Below are positions 17,001-24,618 of a stretch of DNA of 64,000 bases, piece by piece. The DNA is from Ancrocorticia sp052089425 (lineage in GTDB: Bacteria > Actinomycetota > Actinomycetes > Actinomycetales > Actinomycetaceae). Position 1 is the stretch's first letter, and every line of letters begins with the position of its first letter. The position numbers and the translations under genes were made by a program. The notes beneath the pieces are model-generated. The model saw nothing but the letters and a program-made list of their open reading frames with translations. It did no database searches and had not been told where the DNA came from. Location of the stretch: contig NZ_JBQCZW010000009.1 of the NCBI RefSeq assembly GCF_052089425.1, positions 1-64,000 of the forward strand, read 5' to 3'.

Positions 17001-18722
17001 TCCAACCTTGGCGCAGCAAAGATCCGCCTACGCTCGCTGGACGCGGCCATTGCCGAGCGTCAGGGGAGCGCCGGTAAGGTTGGCGAATCTGAGGGCGAAG
17101 GGCCCGCCACGCACATAGTGGATGGATTCGAGCTTCCTGTAGGCGAGCTCAGCCGCGAGCTCATGCCTTCTCGCGATGGAGACGCTGGTCAGGAGCGCAA
17201 GCTTCCCGCGTTCTCCGAACATCTTGATACCAGTTTGATAGATCCTGCCCAGCGAGCTGCGGCCGAGGAAGCCCAGCAGGTCAAGGCTGGACACATGAAA
17301 CCGCGCGTTGCGTTCACGAAGGAGATGCGTGAGGAGGGGTGGGAGATTCTGGCCCCACAGATGGCGCCGATCCAGTTCAAGCTGCTTGAGCCGGTGCTCC
17401 GCCACGCCGGCCTCAACGTGCGAGTACTCGAACACTCCAACCGGGACTCCATGGAGACAGGGCTGAAGTATGTGAACAACGATGCGTGCTACCCCGCCAT
17501 CGTGGTGATTGGCCAACTACTGGAAGAGTTCGTATCTGGGCGCTCGGACCCGAACCGCACTGCCGTGGCGATCACGCAGACGGGCGGCATGTGCCGCGCC
17601 ACCAACTACGCCTCGCTGCTGCGTAAGGGATTGCGCGACGCCGGCTACCCGCAGGTTCCGGTGATCGCCGCCTCCATTCAGGGGATCGAGGACAATCCGG
17701 GATTCGAGATGACGCTGCCCATGGCACACAAGGCCATCCAGTCAGTGGTGCTGGGGGATATGCTCCAAGCAATGCTGTTGCGCGTCCGGCCCTATGAGCT
17801 TGTTCCAGGATCTGCTCAGGAGCTGTACGAGCGGTGGAATAGCATCTGCACGGAGTGGCTGACGGGTGGCGGAAACTCCACAACGTGGGGAGGTCACCTC
17901 TCCTATAAGCGCGTGATTTCTCAGGCGGTCAAGGAGTTCGATGCGCTTGAACTTCGCAATATTCCACGCAAACCACGTGTTGGACTCGTAGGTGAGATTC
18001 TCGTGAAGTTCCACCCAGATGCCAACAATCACGCGGTGGACGTGATCGAAGAGGAAGGCTGCGAGGCCGAACTGCCGGGCCTTTTGCAGTTCTTCCATAA
18101 CGCGATGGCTTCCGCCAAGTGGAATCAGGAGAATCTGGGGATCGACGGATCGGTCCGCTGGACCAAACCGCTGGGACTGTGGGCGATGAAGCGCTACGAA
18201 GTAGCCGTGAAGAACGCGTTCGAGAAGACGAATGGTAAGTTCCACTTCCACCGCGATATACATGAGATGGCCGATCGCTCCACCGATATCGCGTCAATGG
18301 GTAATCAGGCCGGTGAGGGCTGGTACCTGACTGCCGAAATGGTGGACATGATCGAACACGGATGCCCCAACATCATCTGTGCTCAACCTTTCGCGTGCCT
18401 TCCGAATCATATTGTGGGTAAGGGCATGTTCAGGACTCTGCGCAACCGCTATCCAGAGGCCAATATCGTGGCGGTTGATTTTGATCCGGGTGCCTCTGAG
18501 GTCAATCAGCTCAACCGCATTAAGTTGATGATTTCCACGGCAGTTATGCAACAGGCAGAGAATTCCGAAGAGGATATCGCCAAGGCAGGGACTGGAAGTT
18601 CGGAGCTCGTGTGGGATGATGACGATCCGCGGAGCGAATACGATCCGGCTGCGAACGCCGAATGTCCACTCATCCCATTAATGTCCGGAGCACCTGACAC
18701 AGGCGCAAAACGTCTAGTCTAG
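14082..18722 (+). CDS. Giant 2-hydroxyacyl-CoA dehydratase activase-family protein
   Basis: A protein of about 1546 residues. It has two successive BcrAD/BadFG ATPase domains (GIDIGSTTVK near residue 13; GIDAGSTTIK near 331). Each has a Cys-containing loop (GTCAGGTGAF near 127; NEACSSGCGSF near 450) that in HgdC-type activators binds a shared [4Fe-4S] cluster. A Cys-rich linker KTCRLCQNHC lies near 611, then a DUF2229-like region (about 640-980), and from about 1070 a second dehydratase-related half. By family it should couple ATP hydrolysis to low-potential electron transfer, but no separate dehydratase or CoA-substrate genes are nearby. The ATG at 14082 follows GGGAGAGG. The true reaction is unknown. 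Confidence 0.9.
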   Translation: MSEERDGTSLRLGIDIGSTTVKAVLLDGGQVVFSDYRRHNADVRGELTRLLEDIETEHPDASVKAAVTGSGGFSVSKRMGVPFVQEVIAGTEATRRQHPEVDVVVELGGEDAKITYLHPTPEQRMNGTCAGGTGAFIDQMATLLNTDASGLNELAERATQLYPIASRCGVFAKSDLQPLLNQGAAHEDLAASIFTAVATQTIAGLANGRPIRGNVMFLGGPLHFLPQLRKAYEDLLPKADSFVTPDHAQLYVAAGAAMLAGDTAAIGSEHRYARALPELIDALESGEIASESARMRPLSIDDDERQEFLTRHASETIPTVPISQAKGRCWLGIDAGSTTIKAVIIDESNQIVFDHYASNEGDPVGAAVAIVRRVRAELPKDAVIGRACATGYGEGLITSALHMDEGLVETMAHFRAADFLMPGVTSVIDIGGQDMKYLKIRDHAVDSISVNEACSSGCGSFLQTFAATMGTDVRSFAKAAMESTQPVDLGTRCTVFMNSSVKQAQKEGADVRDISAGLSYSVIRNALYKVIKLKDPSDLGERVVVQGGTFLNDSVLRAFELLTGRNVVRPQIAGLMGAFGAALTAKMGDTGEETTLARVEDLEGFEVETTRKTCRLCQNHCQMTISTFSNGERHVSGNRCERGASLEKVPKKSELPNMYDWKYKRMFGYRRLTEKKAFRGDMGIPRVLNMYENYPFWFTMLTRLGFRVMISGRSDHNVFEKGMESIPSENVCYPAKLVHGHIETLLDKGIKSIFYPSVSFEQKESEGADNHFNCPVVATYPEVIRNNLERSDDPDLKLITPFINLGNREYLPKHLCDAFSDWDIPEDEMRRALDAAWEEDAAVKREIKEKGTEYIEWMRDRGVRGIVLAGRPYHLDPEINHGIPEVINGLGMGVLTEDCVTDGRLERPLRVRDQWSYHSRLYEAAARVGDEPDLEMVQLNSFGCGVDAITADQVQEILEGRGDVHTVLKIDEVSNLGAAKIRLRSLDAAIAERQGSAGKVGESEGEGPATHIVDGFELPVGELSRELMPSRDGDAGQERKLPAFSEHLDTSLIDPAQRAAAEEAQQVKAGHMKPRVAFTKEMREEGWEILAPQMAPIQFKLLEPVLRHAGLNVRVLEHSNRDSMETGLKYVNNDACYPAIVVIGQLLEEFVSGRSDPNRTAVAITQTGGMCRATNYASLLRKGLRDAGYPQVPVIAASIQGIEDNPGFEMTLPMAHKAIQSVVLGDMLQAMLLRVRPYELVPGSAQELYERWNSICTEWLTGGGNSTTWGGHLSYKRVISQAVKEFDALELRNIPRKPRVGLVGEILVKFHPDANNHAVDVIEEEGCEAELPGLLQFFHNAMASAKWNQENLGIDGSVRWTKPLGLWAMKRYEVAVKNAFEKTNGKFHFHRDIHEMADRSTDIASMGNQAGEGWYLTAEMVDMIEHGCPNIICAQPFACLPNHIVGKGMFRTLRNRYPEANIVAVDFDPGASEVNQLNRIKLMISTAVMQQAENSEEDIAKAGTGSSELVWDDDDPRSEYDPAANAECPLIPLMSGAPDTGAKRLV

Positions 18723-18726
18723 GGAT

Positions 18727-19296
18727 GTGAACGATTCTCAGCGCAAGCGCCTCATCGAATTAGTCAGTGAACTCGCCGTACGTCATGGCGAGTTCACTCT
18801 CGCCTCCGGCCGTAGCTCCAGCTACTACGTGGATATGCGGCAGGCAACGCTGCACCACGAAGCCGGTCCACTCATCGGGCATGTCATGTTGGACCTGCTG
18901 GAGGAAGCCGGCTTTGGTGCAGGTATCGCGGAGGCCGTTGGCGGGCTGACCATGGGCGCCGATCCGGTGGCTACGGCCATCATGCACGCAGCCGCCTCTC
19001 GTGGGCTCGATATGGACGCTTTCGTTGTGCGCAAGGAAGCCAAGGATCATGGCATGAAGCGGCAGGTTGAAGGCCCCAGCATCGCTGGCCGTGACGTCGT
19101 GATCCTTGAGGACACATCCACAACCGGCGGATCGCCCATCCAGGCGCTGGAAGCTGCCCGTGCCGCCGGCGCCAATGTTCTGGCCGTTGCCGTGATCGTG
19201 GATCGCGCCACGGGTGCCAAGGAAAAGATCGAAGCCTACGGGGTTCCCTACTTGGCTGCGCTGACTCTGGATGATCTAGGGCTGGACCCTCAGTAG
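18727..19296 (+). CDS. pyrE: Orotate phosphoribosyltransferase
   Basis: A 189-residue OPRTase that makes OMP from orotate and PRPP in pyrimidine synthesis. Features: FTLASGRSSSYYVDMRQ at the N-terminus, the AVGGLTMGADP substrate loop, the KEAKDHG mobile loop and the PRPP motif ILEDTSTTGGS. GTG start, with TAGTCT ending 6 nt upstream and no Shine-Dalgarno, so likely leaderless. It follows the activase gene by 4 bp but probably has its own promoter. Confidence 0.95.
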   Translation: MNDSQRKRLIELVSELAVRHGEFTLASGRSSSYYVDMRQATLHHEAGPLIGHVMLDLLEEAGFGAGIAEAVGGLTMGADPVATAIMHAAASRGLDMDAFVVRKEAKDHGMKRQVEGPSIAGRDVVILEDTSTTGGSPIQALEAARAAGANVLAVAVIVDRATGAKEKIEAYGVPYLAALTLDDLGLDPQ

Positions 19297-19333
19297 GCTA
19301 AAGTAGTCTCGTTCGATTTCGGAAAGGGAAGAG

Positions 19334-19930
19334 ATGCCAATCGCTGCAATCGTCGCTATTGCCGTTGTGATCATAGTTCTCGCGGCGTGGCTGATCATCA
19401 CCTACAGGAGTTTCGTGACGCTGCGCAACCTCGTGCAGGAAGGGCGCAGGAGAATCGATCTGGAGCTTAACGCGCGCTACGGGCTCATCTCTAATCTCGT
19501 GGAAATCGCCGCACCCTATATGCGAGATTCGGAGCCGCTCGAAGCAATTATCGAAGCGCGTAGTGCGGCTACTGAGCCAGTGACCGGCATGACCCAGCGA
19601 GGCAAGCGAGAAGATGATCTCTCGCAGGCGATCTCTCGCGCGCATGTGTTTGCCGAACAGAACGCGGAGCTCTCAGCCGATCAATCATTCAGTTCCATCC
19701 GCAATGAGTTGGTGAGCATCAGCAAACGAATCGATCAGGCGAGCCGGTTCTACAACGCTAACGCGAGGGACCTGAATGCCAAGCGTGAATCGTTCCCCTC
19801 GAACTTGGTGGCCAGCGCCTTCCACTTTGGCCACGCCGAATACTTTCAGGCTGAGCCAACGCGCATCGCGCTCGCGAGCGATCTGCACGCTGCTGCCAGT
19901 TCAGTACCTTCGGAGGGTGCACCCGAGTGA
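19334..19930 (+). CDS. LemA-family membrane protein
   Basis: A 198-residue LemA-like protein: one N-terminal transmembrane helix (residues 3-24), then the conserved NLVQEGRRRIDLELNARYGLISNLVEIA coil, and the late RIDQASRFYNANARDLNAKRESFPSNLVA signature. It is anchored by the helix; LemA function is poorly known. A strong site GGAAAGGGAAGAG precedes the ATG. Its stop overlaps the next gene's GTG, so it is co-translated with the RNA methyltransferase. Confidence 0.9.
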   Translation: MPIAAIVAIAVVIIVLAAWLIITYRSFVTLRNLVQEGRRRIDLELNARYGLISNLVEIAAPYMRDSEPLEAIIEARSAATEPVTGMTQRGKREDDLSQAISRAHVFAEQNAELSADQSFSSIRNELVSISKRIDQASRFYNANARDLNAKRESFPSNLVASAFHFGHAEYFQAEPTRIALASDLHAAASSVPSEGAPE

Positions 19931-20601
19931 GCGAAGAAACCTTCATCACGGCCGATGGGGAAAACACGCGTGACGATGCCGCATACCAGCCGCGCCCCGG
20001 GAGCCGCGTGGTTGGCGTGGGTCCCATGGCCGAGCCGTGGCCCGAGGATCCCCGCCTGGATCCCGCACTTCTGGCCGAAGGCGATCACCGCAACGTCCTA
20101 GACAAGTACCGGTATTGGAGCGTTGAGGCCATCAAGGCCGATCTGGATGCCTCGCGTTCCACGCTTCACATCGCCATCGAAAACCTCGAACACGATCTCA
20201 ACATCGGCTCTATCGTCCGATCCGGTAACGCCTTCAACGTGGGTGGTGTGCACATCGTGGGCCGCCACCGCTGGAACAAGCGCGGGGCGCTGGTCACCGA
20301 TCGATATGTTGACATCCACTATCATCCGGACGCGCAGAGCCTCGCTGAATGGGCGGAAGGAAACGGTTACCGACTGGTCGCCGTGGATAATCCTCCAAGC
20401 TCCACCAGGCTGGAGGAGACGGAACTACCGGAAAACTGCCTGCTCGTGTTTGGGCAGGAATCAACGGGTATCTCACCCGAACTTCAGGCCGTATGTGGGC
20501 AGGCAGTGCGGATCGAACAGTACGGCTCCACGCGTTCCATGAACGTTGCCGCGGCTGCGGCCATCGCGATGCACTGGTGGATGGCCCAGCACCGCAGGTA
20601 G
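19927..20601 (+). CDS. SPOUT (TrmH/SpoU) RNA 2'-O-methyltransferase
   Basis: A 224-residue SPOUT-class methyltransferase. Three SpoU motifs are present: ENLEHDLNIGSIVRSGNAF (motif 1), LLVFGQESTGISPEL (motif 2) and IEQYGSTRSMNVAAAAAIAM (motif 3, knot). It uses S-adenosylmethionine to methylate ribose in tRNA or rRNA; the exact site cannot be told. The N-terminal 60 residues are an extra segment rich in Pro, Glu and Asp. Start GTG overlaps the lemA stop. Confidence 0.92.
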   Translation: MSEETFITADGENTRDDAAYQPRPGSRVVGVGPMAEPWPEDPRLDPALLAEGDHRNVLDKYRYWSVEAIKADLDASRSTLHIAIENLEHDLNIGSIVRSGNAFNVGGVHIVGRHRWNKRGALVTDRYVDIHYHPDAQSLAEWAEGNGYRLVAVDNPPSSTRLEETELPENCLLVFGQESTGISPELQAVCGQAVRIEQYGSTRSMNVAAAAAIAMHWWMAQHRR

Positions 20602-20878
20602 TCACGCCAGCCCATAATCCGGCCAATCTGTCCATTGGGACTCTCGGGGTCGGATCACTTATATCGTTTTGGACCACTTATGTGCGACTTGGACATGGCA
20701 TACCACGTCCATAAGAGCCACAACTGGTCCAGAGGGAGTTCGGAGCGCTCCTGCTGGCTCCGCGGGTGGCGGCCTGCTCGCCTGACGTTTTAACTTTGGG
20801 CATTTTGTCTAAATCTTTTGACGGTGTCCTGTAGGGTGGTCAGAAATTTCCGAATAGTTTCGCCATGGAGAAGAAACC

Positions 20879-21307
20879 ATGACATCGAAGAAATTTGCTG
20901 CAGGACTAGCCTGCGCTGGAATCGCTTTGACCGCCCTGACCGCATGCAGCGAAGATGCTGGAGAATCCACCGAAGCAAGCTGTGAGAGGATTCAAGAGGG
21001 CTTGGATCAGCTTGAAGGCAGTGTGACACTCACCCCCGGGGGCACGGGATCCGACAACATTCAGGAGAACACGGCGGAGCTAGAAGAATTTGTGAACGAA
21101 TGGAAGTCCATTCAAGAGGATACAGCGGATGAAGAATTGGCCAATCATATGGCGGCCATCACCCCAATGTATGAAGCCATGATGGACTTCTCCAAGGGAG
21201 ACATCAGCGAAGATGAAGCGATGGATGCGATTACAGGGCTCGCCGAAGACGGCAAGATTATCGAGGCAAACGAGTATCTCGAAGCCGAGCCGTGTGGCAT
21301 TGAGTAA
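20879..21307 (+). CDS. Small secreted lipoprotein, unknown
   Basis: A 142-residue protein with a lipoprotein signal peptide ending LTAC (Cys23). The mature part is acidic and predicted helical, with Cys residues at CERIQ and in the last four residues (PCGIE) that could form a disulphide. No family recognised. The 277 bp upstream contain no gene; I see no clear promoter beyond TTGACG and TAGGGT near 20817-20837 with too short a spacer. Confidence 0.8.
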   Translation: MTSKKFAAGLACAGIALTALTACSEDAGESTEASCERIQEGLDQLEGSVTLTPGGTGSDNIQENTAELEEFVNEWKSIQEDTADEELANHMAAITPMYEAMMDFSKGDISEDEAMDAITGLAEDGKIIEANEYLEAEPCGIE

Positions 21308-21358
21308 ACCGAGTAGCTTGACGTGGGCTGGTAGGCCCAACCATCTCGGGGGATTCCG

Positions 21359-21637
21359 CTAGACCTGCGTAACCCGCGCGGCCTCAGCCGGGTGCTTGTC
21401 CAGCCACGAAACGACGAATGGGCATACGGCGTTCACCTTCAGGCCCTCCGCCTCTGCCAAATCAATCGCCGCTTTGACCAGTGCTGATCCCACACCGCGG
21501 CCTCCAAACTCGGGATCGGTTGTGGTGCTGGGGAGGGTTGCTACGCCGTCGTCGTCGGAAATCTCCACAACGATCTGGCCCGCTCTTTCACCGTCCACGA
21601 AGGCCTCAAAGCCCTCGGGTGTTCTCTTAATATCCAT
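21359..21637 (-). CDS. Small GNAT-type acetyltransferase (YjdJ-like)
   Basis: A 92-residue minimal N-acetyltransferase of the YjdJ type. It has the TTTDPEFGGRGVGSALVKAA acetyl-CoA-binding loop and the C-terminal VNAVCPFVVSWLDKHPE motif that characterises this subfamily. Its DDDG turn is encoded by a GACGACGACGG stretch like the intergenic element. Substrate unknown. Confidence 0.88.
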   Translation of the reverse strand: MDIKRTPEGFEAFVDGERAGQIVVEISDDDGVATLPSTTTDPEFGGRGVGSALVKAAIDLAEAEGLKVNAVCPFVVSWLDKHPAEAARVTQV

Positions 21638-21697
21638 AAACCAACACTAACGGGCGGCTCCCATCAATCGGAAGGGGAACCGGGCAGTCCTGCGCTG

Positions 21698-21850
21698 CTA
21701 TATCCAGCCTTTGCGCCGCGCTTTGAGTACTGCGCTTTGCCTGTCCGTACCGTCCAGTTTGCGGTAGATGGACTTGAGGTGAGTCTTCAATGTGTTCATC
21801 GAACCATGAGCGGTCGGGAACCTGATCGGCATGTGCCAAGGCATTTTTTG
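21698..21850 (-). pseudogene. Remnant of a LuxR-family regulator (C-terminal HTH)
   Basis: In one minus-strand frame this region reads SMNTLKTHLKSIYRKLDG then DRQSAVLKARRKGWI and a TAG stop at 21698. That is the recognition helix and C-terminal end of a LuxR-type DNA-binding domain (typical form NTVKTHLKSIYRKLGV). Upstream the similarity decays within about 20 codons and no start or upper helices are seen, so only a degenerate 3' tail is left. The larger minus-strand open frame here is out of phase with it. Confidence 0.7.
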
Positions 21851-21988
21851 CTTGATCGGAACTCCGCCCCACACCATCTTTATTGGGCAAAAGTCTTACC
21901 CGCTGAAATAAGGACCTTCGGTGTTCGCCCAATTACCTAGATGGTGAGATAATGGTCCTGTCCTAGAACAAATCGAAGGAGAGTTTCT

Positions 21989-23014
21989 GTGCCTATTGCA
22001 ACTCCTGAGGTCTACAACGAAATGCTAGACCGCGCGAAGGAAGGCAAGTTCGCCTACCCCGCAATTAACGTGACATCTTCCCAGTCCCTTACTGCCGCAA
22101 TTCAGGGCTTTGCTGAGGCCGAGTCCGATGGCATCATCCAGATTTCCGTTGGCGGTGCAGAGTACGCCTCCGGTTCCACGATCAAGGATCGCGTTGCTGG
22201 CTCATTGGCCATGGCGGCCTACGCCCGCGAAATCGCGAAGAACTACCCGGTGACGGTTGCCCTGCACACCGATCACTGCGCCAAGCAGAACATCGATAGC
22301 TGGGTTCGCCCGCTGCTCGAGCTGGAGGCCGAAGAAGTCAAGGCTGGCCGCCTGCCCTTCTTCCAGTCTCACATGTGGGATGGTTCCGCCATCGCGCTTG
22401 ACGAGAACCTTGTGATCGCTCAGGAACTTCTTGAGCTGTCCGTCAAGGCCAACACCATTCTTGAGGTTGAGATCGGCGCCGTTGGCGGCGAAGAAGACGG
22501 CGTTGTTGGCGAGATCAACGAGAAGCTGTACACCTCCTCCGAGGATGGCATCAAGACGGTTGAGGCCCTCGGCCTTGGCGAGAAGGGCCGTTACATCACG
22601 GCTCTGACCTTCGGCAACGTGCACGGCGCCTACAAGCCCGGCCACGTGAAGCTGCGCCCCGAGCTGCTTGGCACCATTCAGGAAGAAGTTGGCGCCAAGT
22701 TCGGCGTGGGCAACCGCCCCTTCGATCTGGTGATGCACGGCGGGTCCGGCTCCACCGATGAGGAAATCGCCACCGCAGTGGCCAACGGCGTTATCAAGAT
22801 GAACGTTGATACCGATACGCAGTACGCCTTCACCCGTCCGGTTGCGGACTGGATGTACAAGAACTATGACGGCGTCCTGAAGATTGACGGCGAAGTAGGC
22901 ATCAAGAAGACGTACGATCCCCGCTCGTGGGGCAAGGCCGCCGAAGCAGGCATGGCCGCCCGCGTTGTTGAGGCGTGCGATCGCCTTGGTTCCGTTGGCA
23001 CCAAGATGAAGTAA
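21989..23014 (+). CDS. fba: Class II fructose-bisphosphate aldolase
   Basis: A 341-residue zinc aldolase interconverting fructose-1,6-bisphosphate and GAP plus DHAP. Zinc and substrate motifs: ALHTDHCAKQ, EVEIGAVGGEEDG, TFGNVHGAYKPGHVKLRP and LVMHGGSGSTDEE. GTG start after AAGGAGAG. A GATAAT-like -10 lies near 21951. Codon use is strongly biased (cgc, aag, gtt/gcc), as for highly expressed genes. Followed by a hairpin terminator. Confidence 0.98.
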   Translation: MPIATPEVYNEMLDRAKEGKFAYPAINVTSSQSLTAAIQGFAEAESDGIIQISVGGAEYASGSTIKDRVAGSLAMAAYAREIAKNYPVTVALHTDHCAKQNIDSWVRPLLELEAEEVKAGRLPFFQSHMWDGSAIALDENLVIAQELLELSVKANTILEVEIGAVGGEEDGVVGEINEKLYTSSEDGIKTVEALGLGEKGRYITALTFGNVHGAYKPGHVKLRPELLGTIQEEVGAKFGVGNRPFDLVMHGGSGSTDEEIATAVANGVIKMNVDTDTQYAFTRPVADWMYKNYDGVLKIDGEVGIKKTYDPRSWGKAAEAGMAARVVEACDRLGSVGTKMK

Positions 23015-23034
23015 TGTCGGCACCTTAGTTGCTG

Positions 23035-23070
23035 AATCTGGGGCTGGCCCGTTTGGGTCGGCCCCAGATT
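23035..23070 (+). terminator. fba hairpin terminator
   Basis: AATCTGGGGC and GCCCCAGATT form a 10-bp stem, extendable inside by TGGCCC/GGGTCG-type pairing, 20 bp after the fba stop. The following T-tract is weak (TTTGTG). Confidence 0.75.
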
Positions 23071-23087
23071 TGTGTGAAAGCAAGGTC

Positions 23088-23156
23088 TCGTCGCCGTCGC
23101 CGTCGCCGTCGTCGAAAATAATAATAACGACGACGACGGAGCCATACGTACGTACG
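23088..23156. repeat. REP-like GACGACGACGG inverted pair with CGTACGTA flank
   Basis: A GTCGCC run ends in CCGTCGTCG (23106-23114). After an A/T-rich 16-nt loop of AATAATAAT type comes CGACGACGG (23131-23139), giving a 9-bp hairpin with partial extension. The right side continues GAGCC then TACGTACGTACG (23145-23156). A second inverted pair of almost the same build lies at 40178. No coding function is credible here. Confidence 0.65.
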
Positions 23157-23333
23157 AAGGTTCGGCGAACTCACTACGCGCCGTCTGGTCACACTTCCTT
23201 GCGCTTGATACCCCACAGGAGCTTGGTTGAGCCCAAACCGGATAGTGAGCCGGTCGATTACTACGTGGCTCACACTCAGATCACGCCCGGCAGTTAGCGC
23301 GCTCCCGACCTAGGAATGTATTCAACTGGAAGG

Positions 23334-23366
23334 GGCTGGAGAGTGTTCTCCGAGCAGGCTCCAGCC
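23334..23366 (-). terminator. Possible galE terminator hairpin
   Basis: GGCTGGAG and CTCCAGCC form an 8-bp stem with a 17-nt loop, 30 bp beyond the galE stop on the minus strand. No T-tract follows, so its role is uncertain. Nothing else is evident in 23157-23395. Confidence 0.4.
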
Positions 23367-23395
23367 GTCCTGTGAACTTTTCTGTCGGTGACCCG

Positions 23396-24418
23396 CTAGC
23401 CTCGGACGGTACCAAAGCCGTTGGGATTCTTCACTTGCCAGTTCCACGCATCAGAGCATGCCTGATCGATCGATAATTTGGCTGTCCACCCCAATTCTTG
23501 TGAGGCAAGGACTGGCGAGGCATAGCTTGAAGCCACATCACCAGGACGGCGCTGAGTGATCTCGTACGGTATGGCGCGCCCCGAGGCGCGTTCAAAGGCC
23601 CTGATCACCTCAAGAACGGAAACACCCTGTCCCGTGCCGATGTTGTACACCTTGTAGTGACCAGGATGGCTAAGATGGGCCAGCGCCGCAACATGGGCCC
23701 GAGCCAAATCCACAACATGAATGTAGTCGCGCACGCCCGTGCCGTCCGGAGTATCGTAATCGTCGCCGAAAACCGACACGTGATCGCGTTGCCCGAATGC
23801 CACTTGACTGACATATGGCAGCAGGTTGTTCGGAACGCCGCTTGGCACCTCGCCGATCATTCCCGAAGGATGTGCACCCACCGGATTGAAGTAGCGAAGG
23901 GCGGTGATTGACCATTCCGCGTCTGCCCGCGTCACATCCTCAAGCATTTGCTCGATCATGACCTTCGTCCAGCCATAAGGGTTCGTGGACTGGCGTGGAA
24001 GATCCTCGGAGAACGGGGGATTTTCAGCGCGGCCATACACGGTTGCGGAGGAGCTGAAGACAAGGTTCTTGACGCCATGCGCGCTCATCGATTCGAGGAG
24101 GGACAGTGTGGCGTCAAGGTTGGTGCGATAGTAGAGCAGTGGGCTGGCAACGCTTTCCCCCACGGCTTTGAGCCCTGCAAAATGAATGACGGCCCGTATG
24201 TCGTTCTCTGTGAATACGTGGTCTAGTACGTCTTTGTTGCGCAAATCGGCTTGATAGAACGGGACCGGGAGCCCGGTTAGTCCTTCAACTCGGCGCAGCG
24301 CCTCCGGCGAGCTATTGGAAAGATTATCGACGACGACGGGCTCATACCCAGCCGCCACGAGTTCGATCAGAGTGTGGGTGCCAATGAAGCCCGCACCGCC
24401 GGTCACCAAGACCTTCAC
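23396..24418 (-). CDS. galE: UDP-glucose 4-epimerase
   Basis: A 340-residue extended SDR that interconverts UDP-glucose and UDP-galactose using bound NAD. Motifs: GGAGFIGTHT at residues 7-16, FSSSATVYG with the catalytic Ser, and NPYGWTK with the YxxxK pair. The C-terminal half carries YNIGTGQGVSV and RRPGDVASSYA, typical of GalE. GTG start preceded by AGAGAGGAA. It stands alone, with no other galactose genes nearby. Confidence 0.96.
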   Translation of the reverse strand: MKVLVTGGAGFIGTHTLIELVAAGYEPVVVDNLSNSSPEALRRVEGLTGLPVPFYQADLRNKDVLDHVFTENDIRAVIHFAGLKAVGESVASPLLYYRTNLDATLSLLESMSAHGVKNLVFSSSATVYGRAENPPFSEDLPRQSTNPYGWTKVMIEQMLEDVTRADAEWSITALRYFNPVGAHPSGMIGEVPSGVPNNLLPYVSQVAFGQRDHVSVFGDDYDTPDGTGVRDYIHVVDLARAHVAALAHLSHPGHYKVYNIGTGQGVSVLEVIRAFERASGRAIPYEITQRRPGDVASSYASPVLASQELGWTAKLSIDQACSDAWNWQVKNPNGFGTVRG

Positions 24419-24618
24419 AGCATTCCTCTCTCGGAGGCACAGATGTACTCATCCAGATTACCGCGATCATGAGGGTTCACCTACCATCATATTCTTGCCT
24501 GCGATAAGGTCATTCAGTGCATCGCTTGCAGGCCATCGGCAAAATCGGGTTCCTCCTGACCGCTGTTGCGGAAAATGGCTTACACACGCTATCTGCTGGG
24601 CGAGTGATCCTCACCGTC

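Noticed and set aside
21627..21932. Minus-strand frame of 101 codons over the LuxR remnant
   Set aside because: It is out of frame with the readable LuxR helix and has no own similarity.
22202..23083. Minus-strand open frame of 293 codons opposite fba
   Set aside because: Antisense of a highly codon-biased gene; no ribosome site or motif.
23070..23297. Short plus-strand frame across the GAC hairpin region
   Set aside because: The peptide is a translation of the repeat (SPSPSPSS, TTTT) with no ribosome site.
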